In this document: piece after piece, positions 1 through 8,582 of the stretch
How positions within the stretch are numbered: the stretch's first letter is position 1
Layout: each line of letters opens with the position of its first letter
Assembly (NCBI GenBank): GCA_934281605.1
Contig: CAKQXD010000005.1
Span: 122,977-186,976, forward strand
Source: an uncultured Clostridia bacterium
GTDB lineage: Bacteria > Bacillota > Clostridia > Peptostreptococcales > Anaerovoracaceae
Length of the DNA stretch: 64,000 bases
Direction of reading: 5' to 3'
Program-made: the position numbers and the translations under genes
The notes under the pieces: generated by a model
Told to the model about the DNA's origin: nothing
What the model saw: only the letters and a program-made list of their open reading frames with translations
Databases searched by the model: none

Positions 1-1000
1 TAAACGTCAAGCTGTTATCAACCATTGCGATTTTCTCATCATATTTTGCCAGTGATTGACATTTCACACTAAAAGTGATTTTCAATTTTTTACCCTTGTC
101 TTTTGGATCCTTTAACGTAACATGGAAGCAAAATTCATTTTTTCCTTTTTTCTCAACAGTAACATCAATGTCCGAATCATCAGCAGCATATACCTCTTCT
201 GTAAACGCATCTAATACTCCCATTTCATGCAATGATCCCAACAAAGCGTCTTCATCAATCTCTGCGTCGCGAAAATCCACATAATCACTATAGAAAATAT
301 TCACTTTCTTATATACATTTTCTGCATCGGGATCTTCATAGCCTGCTTTTGTAGTGCCATTTTCCATATGTACATCTTTCAGCTGATAAATTTCATCAAT
401 GTCATCTTTGTTGGTATCTGCAATAATAATATCGCCGTTGTTGTACTTTCCCTTTAGTGAAATCGTATCTTTTGATACTTTCACATCAGAGTCTTTTGGC
501 TGTAAAACACCATCCCGATAAGTCACTTCCCGCGTTTCTTTCTGTGCCACAAGGAAAGTTATTTTCTTTGCTTTATGATAATCTTCTTCTTGAAAGCTGC
601 CTTTATCCTGCAAATCCAGAGTATAAAGGCCACCTACTTTGTAACCCTTTTGCGGCGCACTTACTTTTATCACATCACCTGCATCCGAATTGCTGGTTTT
701 TACGGGGTTACCTTCAATATCATACACAACAAAATCCTTTGCTTTCACATCATTGTTGGATTTACTTTTTTCAATAGCAAAAGAATAATTTTCAGGTACA
801 TTGACCAGCATATACTCCCCTGCGTCTTCATCAATGATCCTGACGTCTATTCTATTTCCGGTGGCAACCGCTGCTGCCGCTACACAAGCTCCCACTACTG
901 CTACGACAATTGCAACAGAAACAATAACTGCAACCTTACGTCTGGAATGGCCAACTTTATTTTCTTTATTTTTTGTATGCTTTAAAAATCTGAAATTCAT
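1..1000 (-). CDS. Membrane-anchored extracytoplasmic protein of unknown function (3' end outside window)
   Basis: An open frame runs leftward from an ATG at 1000 (AGAGGA upstream) to the window edge without a stop, so the C-terminus is missing. The first ~25 residues are very basic and rich in Lys/Arg/Asn. One hydrophobic segment follows at about residues 23-45 (VAVIVSVAIVVAVVGACVAA). The remainder is hydrophilic and predicted to lie outside the cell, rich in Asp/Lys/Val with beta-like patterns. I do not recognise the domain. The start lies 14 bp from the end of the upstream kinase gene, so it is the last visible member of the kinase operon and may be a substrate, sensor partner or envelope protein. 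That role is inference from position only. Confidence 0.75.
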   Translation of the reverse strand, partial: MNFRFLKHTKNKENKVGHSRRKVAVIVSVAIVVAVVGACVAAAAVATGNRIDVRIIDEDAGEYMLVNVPENYSFAIEKSKSNNDVKAKDFVVYDIEGNPVKTSNSDAGDVIKVSAPQKGYKVGGLYTLDLQDKGSFQEEDYHKAKKITFLVAQKETREVTYRDGVLQPKDSDVKVSKDTISLKGKYNNGDIIIADTNKDDIDEIYQLKDVHMENGTTKAGYEDPDAENVYKKVNIFYSDYVDFRDAEIDEDALLGSLHEMGVLDAFTEEVYAADDSDIDVTVEKKGKNEFCFHVTLKDPKDKGKKLKITFSVKCQSLAKYDEKIAMVDNSLTF

Positions 1001-1014
1001 TGCACGATCCTCTT

Positions 1015-2634
1015 TTACTTTGCATTATAAATATAAACAATACTGCTACCTGGGAAAATCCGATACTCTTTACTGTAAATTTTAATCGTTAAATCCTTAT
1101 ATTCCCCTACAGCCATATACGTTCCATGGGCTTTATCTTCATCTGTGGCGGTAGTATCACAGGTGAAGTCCACGCCCATTAGATCATCCAGATTACTTTC
1201 CACCATGTAATAATTGGCATCTTGAAAAGTATCGCTCATTGTTCCTATATAGCCGATACATTCCGGTTGGTTCATCGAACTTTCTTTCGCATCAAATTCC
1301 TTGGAAAAACAAAGGACTCCGCCCAGCCAATCTTTTACTTCATAATTAACTGTTCCAAATTCCGTATATCTGTCCGTTTTTGTTAATCCTTGATCATGCT
1401 TTTGCCCCACAACATGATAATTTTGACCAATAGTATCATTTAAATCTTTTAATACTTTATGATTTTCCAGCTGTTTTGCATCCATTCCAGCGGTCTCCAT
1501 CTGCTCCATATAAACATCCACTTTATTCATAACAGGTTTTGCTGCGATGGCTGCTGAAATCAGCAAAACAACCACAATCACTAAAATAATAGAAATGCCT
1601 TTACGAGGTTTCTTTTTCTTCCGTTTTACGGGAACTGCCTTTTCTAAGGCTATTGAAAATTCTTCTGCATTTTTATACCTATCTTCCTGCTTTAAAGCCA
1701 GTGCCTTGACCACCAGTGAATCCAGCCAGTCGGGTATTGTTTTTTCAATTTCACTTGGCAGAATCAGCCTATCCTCCGTTACCCGATCAAATGCCTCCTG
1801 GGGCAGTTTTCCTGTCAACAACTGATATAAAATCACGCCAACTGCGTACAGATCAGTTCTCTGATCCTGCCTGCTTGACCGGCTATACTGCTCTACGGGG
1901 GCATACCCTGCTTTTAAAACGACTGACATACTCTTAGTCGTATCTGCTGCAAAAAATCTGGCAGCGCCGAAGTCGATCAGCTTGATGTTTCCATCTTTTA
2001 AAATCATAATATTATCAGGGGAAAGATCCCGGTGAATGATTCCCTCTCCATGAATGAGTTTCAGGGTATGCAAAAGAGCCTGCACGATCTGCAAGCTCTC
2101 TTCTATGGATAATTTTCTGGTTGAAACGGATTCGGAGTGTTCTACTACTTCGCAATCAGGCTGATTAATCGAAACATACTCTTTGAGTGTCTGACCTTCT
2201 ATGTACTCCATAATGATATAGGCAGTGCCATTTTCTTCGATACAATCAAATACATTCACAACACCGCTGCTCTCATTGAATTTAGCCAGTGCCTTTGCCT
2301 CGTCAATAAAGCCTTTCAGGCCCTTTTGATATGCCGACTCGTTATTCATTCCTGTCAAACCAACCGGCAATGTTCCAGGCATACGGTTCACAAGACCCGT
2401 CGGAAAATACTCCTTGATCGCGATTTTGATTTCAAGTTTTGTATCCCAGGCAACATAAGTAATGCCAAATCCTCCTGCCCCAATAACTGTTCCTACGATA
2501 TATCGATCAGTAATAACAGTTCCAGGTGGCAAGGAGTATGCGATTTCCGAAGCCGTTCCCTCTACAAATCCACAAAACGGGCACACATCAAATTCATCCT
2601 GATATATTTCCATGCAATGTAAACAGCGTTTCAT
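1015..2634 (-). CDS. Zinc-ribbon Ser/Thr protein kinase with transmembrane segment and unknown outer domain
   Basis: 539 aa. A four-Cys zinc ribbon caps the N-terminus (C4, C7, C18, C21). A complete Hanks-type kinase domain follows: Gly loop IGAGGFG at 51-57, Lys74, HRDLSPDN from 201, DFG at 221-223 and the GYAPVEQY activation/P+1 segment near 243-250. After a Lys-rich stretch, one membrane helix lies at about 347-366. About 170 outside residues, not recognised, probably form the sensing domain. By family knowledge it phosphorylates Ser/Thr of cytosolic or FHA-bound partners. The kinase part is almost identical to that of the next gene upstream (2673-3905), pointing to a recent duplication with divergent tails. 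It is one of six ribbon-kinases in the same operon. Confidence 0.93.
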   Translation of the reverse strand: MKRCLHCMEIYQDEFDVCPFCGFVEGTASEIAYSLPPGTVITDRYIVGTVIGAGGFGITYVAWDTKLEIKIAIKEYFPTGLVNRMPGTLPVGLTGMNNESAYQKGLKGFIDEAKALAKFNESSGVVNVFDCIEENGTAYIIMEYIEGQTLKEYVSINQPDCEVVEHSESVSTRKLSIEESLQIVQALLHTLKLIHGEGIIHRDLSPDNIMILKDGNIKLIDFGAARFFAADTTKSMSVVLKAGYAPVEQYSRSSRQDQRTDLYAVGVILYQLLTGKLPQEAFDRVTEDRLILPSEIEKTIPDWLDSLVVKALALKQEDRYKNAEEFSIALEKAVPVKRKKKKPRKGISIILVIVVVLLISAAIAAKPVMNKVDVYMEQMETAGMDAKQLENHKVLKDLNDTIGQNYHVVGQKHDQGLTKTDRYTEFGTVNYEVKDWLGGVLCFSKEFDAKESSMNQPECIGYIGTMSDTFQDANYYMVESNLDDLMGVDFTCDTTATDEDKAHGTYMAVGEYKDLTIKIYSKEYRIFPGSSIVYIYNAK

Positions 2635-2672
2635 ATTAGTGTCCTCATATTTTTATCTGTTCTAAGTGTAAT

Positions 2673-3905
2673 CTATTCTAGACTATCAATTAACTGATCA
2701 ATGTCATCATACTGTGTGTTCTGTTCGACAGATGACGAATTATCTCTAGCACCAAAGATACAATACGTGGCAATAGATAATAAAACAACAACTACCAGTA
2801 ATACTATAAAAATCAAAAAAGCCTTTTTCCTCTTTACTTTTTTCACTACTTTTTCTTTTGTAACTAGTTCTGTATGCCCGGCTGTTGACCTTGAAATATC
2901 AAAATTTTTTTCTTCTAATGCAAATAAAAATTCTTCTGCATTCCCATATCGATCCTCTTGCTTCAAAGCCATTGCCTTGACCACCACTGAATCCAGCCAG
3001 TCAGGTATTGTTTTTTCAATTTTACTTGGTGGAATCAGGCTATCCTCTGTGACACGATCAAATGCCTCCTGCGGCATTTTCCCTGTCAGCAACTGATATA
3101 AAATCACACCAACTGCGTACAGATCCGTTCTCTGATCCTGCCTGCTTGACCGACTGTACTGCTCTACGGGAGCATACCCCGCTTTTAAAACGACTGACAT
3201 ACTCTTGGTCGTATCTGCTGCAAAAAATCTGGCAGCTCCGAAATCGATCAGCTTGATGTTTCCATCTTTTAAAATCATAATATTATCAGGGGAAAGATCC
3301 CGGTGAATGATTCCCTCTCCATGAATGAGTTTCAGGGTATGCAAAAGAGCCTGCACGATCTGCAAGCTCTCTTCTATGGATAATTTTCTGGTTGAAGCAG
3401 ACTCAGAAGGTTCTACAGCTTCGCAATCAGACTCACAAACTCTAATATATTCTTTGAGAGTTTGGCCTTCTATGTACTCCATAATGATATAGGCAGTGCC
3501 ATTTTCTTCGATACAATCAAATACATTCACAACACCACTGCTTTCATTAAATTTAGCCAGAGCCCTTGCTTCTGCAATAAATCCCTGCATTCCCTTTTGA
3601 TATACCGGTTCATTATTCCTTCCTGTAAGACTTATTGGCAATGTGCCAGGGATCCGATTCACAAGACCCGTCGGGAAATATTCCTTGATTGCAATTTTGA
3701 TTTCCAGCTTCGTATCCCAGGCAACATAAGTAATACCGAAGCCGCCCGCACCAATAACTGTTCCGATGATATATCGATCAGCAACAACAGTTCCAGGCGG
3801 CAAAGCATATGCGATTTCCGGTTCTGTCCCCTCTACAAATCCACAAAACGGGCACACATCAAATTCATCCTGATATATTTCCATGCAATGTAAACAGCGT
3901 TTCAT
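2673..3905 (-). CDS. Zinc-ribbon Ser/Thr protein kinase with transmembrane segment and short outer tail
   Basis: 410 aa. It has the same N-terminal Cys4 ribbon and kinase core as its downstream paralogue (HRDLSPDN, DFGAARF, GYAPVEQY). A basic stretch (KKVKRKK) and one membrane helix (FLIFIVLLVVVVLLSIATY) follow near residues 360-380. Only about 28 acidic residues remain outside, so there is no sensor domain, unlike its neighbour. It may be driven by dimerisation or by a partner such as the lipoproteins encoded just upstream. The nucleotide sequences of the two genes can be aligned almost without gaps over the kinase part. All catalytic residues are visible, so an active kinase is expected. 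Confidence 0.93.
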   Translation of the reverse strand: MKRCLHCMEIYQDEFDVCPFCGFVEGTEPEIAYALPPGTVVADRYIIGTVIGAGGFGITYVAWDTKLEIKIAIKEYFPTGLVNRIPGTLPISLTGRNNEPVYQKGMQGFIAEARALAKFNESSGVVNVFDCIEENGTAYIIMEYIEGQTLKEYIRVCESDCEAVEPSESASTRKLSIEESLQIVQALLHTLKLIHGEGIIHRDLSPDNIMILKDGNIKLIDFGAARFFAADTTKSMSVVLKAGYAPVEQYSRSSRQDQRTDLYAVGVILYQLLTGKMPQEAFDRVTEDSLIPPSKIEKTIPDWLDSVVVKAMALKQEDRYGNAEEFLFALEEKNFDISRSTAGHTELVTKEKVVKKVKRKKAFLIFIVLLVVVVLLSIATYCIFGARDNSSSVEQNTQYDDIDQLIDSLE

Positions 3906-3934
3906 AAAAAGTATACTCCGTTTTTATTCTTATA

Positions 3935-5131
3935 CTATTTAGCAACTCTAAAAATGTAATTAATATTATTTGAAATATAGAACAGATACTTTTTGTTCAA
4001 TTCAAACGGCATCAAATAAGTTCCTTCCGACAAAGAAGAAGTATTCAACTCTCCGTAAGAAGATTCCGTAAGATTACCCTGCAAAGAAAGTTCTTGTCCT
4101 TTATGATAAAATTTTAAGCATGCATCCAAAGATGCTTCTTTATATTCAGATCCATCATGATACGCATACTCTATGCTCGCATTTTTCTCAACTTCTGCAA
4201 TGCCATCTTCTACAACATTTTTCTTATAATAATCCGCATAGCTCATCCCATTGATTTTTTCTATATTTTTCACGCGAAAGCTATCACCCACATCCTCAGC
4301 CTTCATCTTCTGCTCGGATGAATCATAATTAGGAAGCGCAATCTCATGACCTGAAATAGATGCCGGATCATAAGAATTTAAAGCAAAGAAATAGGCTGGA
4401 AAAGTGTATCCGCTTCGATCCACTTTATATAAAGGATACGATTCTTCTAAATCATTTGGCGAAAAAAACACAAGTTTATCCCCATCGCACAATACTGGAA
4501 TATCCTCGTTCTCCGAATCAGTGTACTTATAAGCAGACCGAAAATACTGATTACGCTCTTCCCCTGCAGGTTGCAACATATAAAATTTCTGTCCCGAAAG
4601 AATAAATAATCCACCCAGTTCACTAGCTTCGCTTTCTGAAAAAGCAAGAACTTTGAATCGCTCATCCCCTGTAGCATCATATCCTTTCACTTTTGTATCA
4701 CGAGCCTCTTTATACATACCTTTCTCATTATAAAGCTCTATAAGATCCTCATATGTATCCGAATCCTGATTATCAGATTCTATCTGCTTTTTCATATATT
4801 TGATTGCATTGTCCGTGTCTTCTGTTGCTCGATATGTACGGCCCAATTTTCCATACACAGTTTTATCACCTAATGAAATCGCCTTCTGGTAATCTTCAAT
4901 GGCTTTCTGATATTCTTTTTTATATTGATATGCTTCTCCACGTACTGCATAAGCATCTGCAGTATCCGGCTCTAAATCAATAGCCTCATTACAAAATTCA
5001 ACCGCATCGCTATATGCTTCTTCATCAATGGCATTCTGAGCTTTCAAAACAAAAGAATCATATTTCGATGTACAAGAACAGCATACTGCGATACATATTA
5101 TTAACATTACTAGAACTATTTTTTTATGCAT
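3935..5131 (-). CDS. TPR-repeat lipoprotein
   Basis: 398 aa with a short basic start, a hydrophobic core and a Cys cluster (VCCSC, about residues 16-20) that fits a lipoprotein signal. Tetratricopeptide repeats follow (residues ~35-150; patterns such as AYAVRGEAYQYKKEYQKAIEDY). A C-terminal beta-rich region of unknown type completes the protein. It should sit on the outer face of the membrane. TPRs mediate protein contacts, so a role as partner of the outer domains of the neighbouring kinases is plausible. It lies 30 bp from the kinase at 3905 and 31 bp from the next lipoprotein upstream, inside the operon. No enzymatic motif was seen. Confidence 0.85.
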   Translation of the reverse strand: MHKKIVLVMLIICIAVCCSCTSKYDSFVLKAQNAIDEEAYSDAVEFCNEAIDLEPDTADAYAVRGEAYQYKKEYQKAIEDYQKAISLGDKTVYGKLGRTYRATEDTDNAIKYMKKQIESDNQDSDTYEDLIELYNEKGMYKEARDTKVKGYDATGDERFKVLAFSESEASELGGLFILSGQKFYMLQPAGEERNQYFRSAYKYTDSENEDIPVLCDGDKLVFFSPNDLEESYPLYKVDRSGYTFPAYFFALNSYDPASISGHEIALPNYDSSEQKMKAEDVGDSFRVKNIEKINGMSYADYYKKNVVEDGIAEVEKNASIEYAYHDGSEYKEASLDACLKFYHKGQELSLQGNLTESSYGELNTSSLSEGTYLMPFELNKKYLFYISNNINYIFRVAK

Positions 5132-5161
5132 TCTTTCACCTCAAAATCATCAGTCATAGTA

Positions 5162-5659
5162 TTAAAGTAATTTCGGGAGAACATACCATGTTCCACCAAT
5201 CTTGTAAAAATACCCTATATATTCAGTATCAATATTCCCATTCTCATCCGTATATTCGATTCTAATAGAATCATAGGCCTCTGAGATATCTACACGACCA
5301 GAAGTAATACTATAAATATCGCTTTCCAATGTATCTATTTCACTGTCGTCTAACGCTTCATCCTCTACAATTTCAACATTTTCATGAAGACCCGCATCAG
5401 CGCTATATCTCATAAATTCACTCTGCAATTCATAAAATTCTTCTTCTGTCATACTGGCATTTTCAATCCACTGATCTACAATGCTTTTCGGAAACATACA
5501 GGCCATATATTGTTCTATCTCGTCATTACAAGCAGCTTGATAAAAATCCTCTACAGCCTTTTCTTTCGAACTAGCGCCTCCATTCCCGCATGCGGTAAAA
5601 GCTGCAGAAACTACTATCAGCATCATGATAATCAACAAACTTTTTAATTTTTTATACAT
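5162..5659 (-). CDS. Small lipoprotein of unknown function
   Basis: The start at 5659 is preferred over an upstream ATG at 5677 because a GGAG sits 7 nt before it. The product is about 165 aa. It has a lipoprotein signal with lipobox FTAC, then a Gly/Ser-rich linker and an alpha+beta domain. Residues such as AVEDFYQAACNDEIEQYMACMFP resemble the DUF4878/NTF2-like fold in secreted Clostridia proteins; this assignment is tentative. The protein should be anchored outside the cell. Placement between the PASTA kinases and the TPR lipoprotein suggests it works with them at the envelope. Confidence 0.78.
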   Translation of the reverse strand: MYKKLKSLLIIMMLIVVSAAFTACGNGGASSKEKAVEDFYQAACNDEIEQYMACMFPKSIVDQWIENASMTEEEFYELQSEFMRYSADAGLHENVEIVEDEALDDSEIDTLESDIYSITSGRVDISEAYDSIRIEYTDENGNIDTEYIGYFYKIGGTWYVLPKLL

Positions 5660-5687
5660 TGCATTGCTCCATTTCAATCGTTCTATA

Positions 5688-8522
5688 CTAATTCGGCGTT
5701 CTTCCTACAACATAGTATCTTACATCAGAAGATTCTCTTACCGTATCACTTGTAGACTGTCTCGTCGTCCAGTCTCCCCAGCCTGACCACGCACCCCAGC
5801 GCCAGTAATAGTATGTTGTGGTTGTAGTTTTTACTTTGTAGCATGGACTATATTTCTTCATACCAAGATCCATCTTATAAGTTCCACTGTATGACATACT
5901 TTTAGGTTTTGCATAAGAATCTTCATTATAGTAAACATTTTTATTAAAATGGCTGGCTGTTCTTGCTCCATAGTCTGTCGAACTAATACACCAGAAATAA
6001 CGTAAATTATCTTCATGCCAACACCTTGATTGACTAAAATTTGCTTTCATGTGATTTATGACTGCCGCCCTAGTATCATCAGCCCAATAGGTCCAATCTT
6101 TTTCATCAAACGGACTCGCCGCCGCATAACGGTAGTAGTAGTATCCCTTATTAACGATTTCCTTCTTTACAAGGGAGTTACCCGAATACGACTGGGAATT
6201 AGATGGAAAGCTTCCAAAATAGTACCCTGAAGTTGAAGTACTGGTTCGGGAATCATATCGATTCCATCCACTCATAGATGAATTACCCGATGTCGTATAC
6301 TCTTTCTGTCGTGTTGAATACCGATATCTCGGACTCGCAGAATATTTGCTGCTGTCTGAATAACTGCTCTCATATGAAGAAGCCGTCACCATCTTTCCAG
6401 CCGTTCCGCAGCTGACATTCAAAGTGATCTTCGTACCCTTTTCCTGTTTTCCACCTGGTGATGCAGAAATAACTTTTCCCCATCCCACACTTTCACTATG
6501 GCTGTATGTAACAGTATAACGAAGATTATGATTTACCAGTGTATCTGCTGCACTGTGATAATTCATACCAACTACATTTGGTACAGACACTTTCGTTCTG
6601 CCCTTACTTACAACAAGTTTGATCTTGCTGCCCGGTTTAACATTCTTTCCAGAGCCAGGATTCTGACTGATGACCAGCCCGCTCGATACCGTTTCACTAT
6701 GCTCATAGGATACTGAATATTTTAAGTTGTATGCACTTAAAGTCTGCTTCGCTTCCGATTCGCTCATATATGCCACATACGGCACTTCTACTTTGCGTTC
6801 TCCACTGCTGACAGCAACTGTAACCACAGAGCCCTGCTTTGTTTCTGACCCTTTTTTAAGGCTTTGTGACAAAACCGTTCCAGCAGGTTCATCGCTTGCC
6901 TTTACTTCGCCTTTCTCCAAATACAGTTTGCTCTTATTCGCTTTGCTCACGGCACTATTAAAACTCATTCCTGTAAAGCCAGGAACGGCTACTTCTTTCG
7001 ACGGATCAACACCCTCTAATCCAGTTGATACCGTCAAAACCAGTTTCTTATTTAAGCTTACTTCTTCTCCCGGTTTCACACTCTGTTTTGCAATCATGCC
7101 CGCTGGAATAGCAGCATCCTTTTCTTTAAAAGAAACATTAGTAAATCCCAAAGTCTCCAGAACTTCCTGTGCCTCCTCCTTGGATTCACCGGAAACATCC
7201 ACCATGACAATGGAATTCCCTGCACTGATCTGTACTTCTACCAGTTCTCCCGCATTAACGATTCGTCCGGAATCGGGATACTGGGTCATAACGCGCTTCT
7301 CATCAACCTTATTGCTTTTTTCCTGTCCAATGATCTTCAGCGTCAGGTTGTTTTTTTCTGCTTTCTTCGTTGCCTTGGAGTCTTTCATATTGATGACTTC
7401 CGGAACATACGCTTTTCCATCCTCCAGTGCAAAGGTAGACTTCTGTGACAGGAAAAATCCCGTACATACCAGAGCCAGCGCAATACATCCCACTAAGATC
7501 TTGCTCCAAAGCGGCCATTTCCCTAAGTCGATTTTTTTCCGGGTCCTCGCTTTTCGTTTTACTTCATCCGCTTCCAGTTCCTTCAGAAACTGATCTGCCG
7601 ACTGCGTCCGGTCTTCTGCAAAGACGTTCATAGCGTTCATCAATGCCGTCTCTTCTGACTTGGAAAGCTTGACGCCCATTTTACCGATAGGCTTCACTTT
7701 ATCGTTTTCCGCACGCTCCATAGCGTCTTCCGGCGTTACTCCAGTCAGCATCTTATACATCGTCGCACCTACGGCATACACATCTGACCATGGTCCCTGA
7801 ATACCTTTACTGCGGTACTGTTCTTCCGGAGCATATCCCTCTTTCAGGATCACAGAAAGGCTCTTACTGTGCTGTACCGTTGCATATCGGGAGGCGCCAA
7901 AATCCAGCAGTTTCACCTGTCCATCGCTGCACAAAAAGATATTATCCGGCGCAATATCCCGGTGGATAATGTCACCTTTATGTACTTCCTGCAAAGTTTT
8001 CAGCACACTTTTGATAATAGGCAAAGTTTCTTCCGGAGAGAGTTTACCCTCCCGTGTGATTCTTTCCTTTAAGGTTTCCCCTTCCAGGAATTCCATAACA
8101 ATATATGCAGTGTCATTGTCCAGGAAAGTATCTTTGATTTCTACAACACCTTCTACTGCATTGAACTGCGCCAGTTTCTTGGCTTCTTCTGCGAATTTAT
8201 CTTTTCCGATCGCAAACTGATTTTCCTTTTCTCCGGAATAGACCGTAATCGTTTCTTCCCCCGGAACTCTAGTCGCAAATTCACTCGGAAGATACTCTTT
8301 GATTGCTACGACCTGTTCCAGAACAAAGTCCCATCCAATATAGGTTACTCCAAATCCGCCATATCCAACGACTCTTCCGACGATATATTTGCCGTGCAAT
8401 ACCGTTCTTGGCTCCATGTGATAAGCCTCTTTTGCGGGAGTCCCATCTACATAGCCGCAATAGGGACATACATCGTAATCTGAATTATATGTTTTCATAC
8501 ATCCCATACAACGTTTTTCCAT
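5688..8522 (-). CDS. Zinc-ribbon Ser/Thr kinase with five PASTA repeats and variable surface domain
   Basis: 944 aa. The Cys4 ribbon is C5, C8, C19, C22. The kinase core (Gly loop GYGGFG, Lys75, HRDIAPDN, DFGASRY, GYAPEEQY) covers ~45-325. A membrane helix lies near 345-365. Five PASTA repeats (starting near VPEVINM, VMVDVSG, VAVPGFTG, VEVPYVAYM, VSVPNVVGM) span roughly 370-715. A Ser/Tyr-rich linker, a unique ~150-residue segment and a Trp-rich end (WGAWSGWGDW) complete it. PASTA repeats in PknB/PrkC-type kinases bind cell-wall fragments, so wall sensing is the likely input. Compared with the next gene upstream, the kinase, PASTA and last ~45 residues are near identical while the segment between is unrelated. 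Confidence 0.95.
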   Translation of the reverse strand: MEKRCMGCMKTYNSDYDVCPYCGYVDGTPAKEAYHMEPRTVLHGKYIVGRVVGYGGFGVTYIGWDFVLEQVVAIKEYLPSEFATRVPGEETITVYSGEKENQFAIGKDKFAEEAKKLAQFNAVEGVVEIKDTFLDNDTAYIVMEFLEGETLKERITREGKLSPEETLPIIKSVLKTLQEVHKGDIIHRDIAPDNIFLCSDGQVKLLDFGASRYATVQHSKSLSVILKEGYAPEEQYRSKGIQGPWSDVYAVGATMYKMLTGVTPEDAMERAENDKVKPIGKMGVKLSKSEETALMNAMNVFAEDRTQSADQFLKELEADEVKRKARTRKKIDLGKWPLWSKILVGCIALALVCTGFFLSQKSTFALEDGKAYVPEVINMKDSKATKKAEKNNLTLKIIGQEKSNKVDEKRVMTQYPDSGRIVNAGELVEVQISAGNSIVMVDVSGESKEEAQEVLETLGFTNVSFKEKDAAIPAGMIAKQSVKPGEEVSLNKKLVLTVSTGLEGVDPSKEVAVPGFTGMSFNSAVSKANKSKLYLEKGEVKASDEPAGTVLSQSLKKGSETKQGSVVTVAVSSGERKVEVPYVAYMSESEAKQTLSAYNLKYSVSYEHSETVSSGLVISQNPGSGKNVKPGSKIKLVVSKGRTKVSVPNVVGMNYHSAADTLVNHNLRYTVTYSHSESVGWGKVISASPGGKQEKGTKITLNVSCGTAGKMVTASSYESSYSDSSKYSASPRYRYSTRQKEYTTSGNSSMSGWNRYDSRTSTSTSGYYFGSFPSNSQSYSGNSLVKKEIVNKGYYYYRYAAASPFDEKDWTYWADDTRAAVINHMKANFSQSRCWHEDNLRYFWCISSTDYGARTASHFNKNVYYNEDSYAKPKSMSYSGTYKMDLGMKKYSPCYKVKTTTTTYYYWRWGAWSGWGDWTTRQSTSDTVRESSDVRYYVVGRTPN

Positions 8523-8582
8523 AATGACTTACTCCTTAAAAAACTGATTTTTGTTCTATATTTATATCTGTATAGCACCTTA

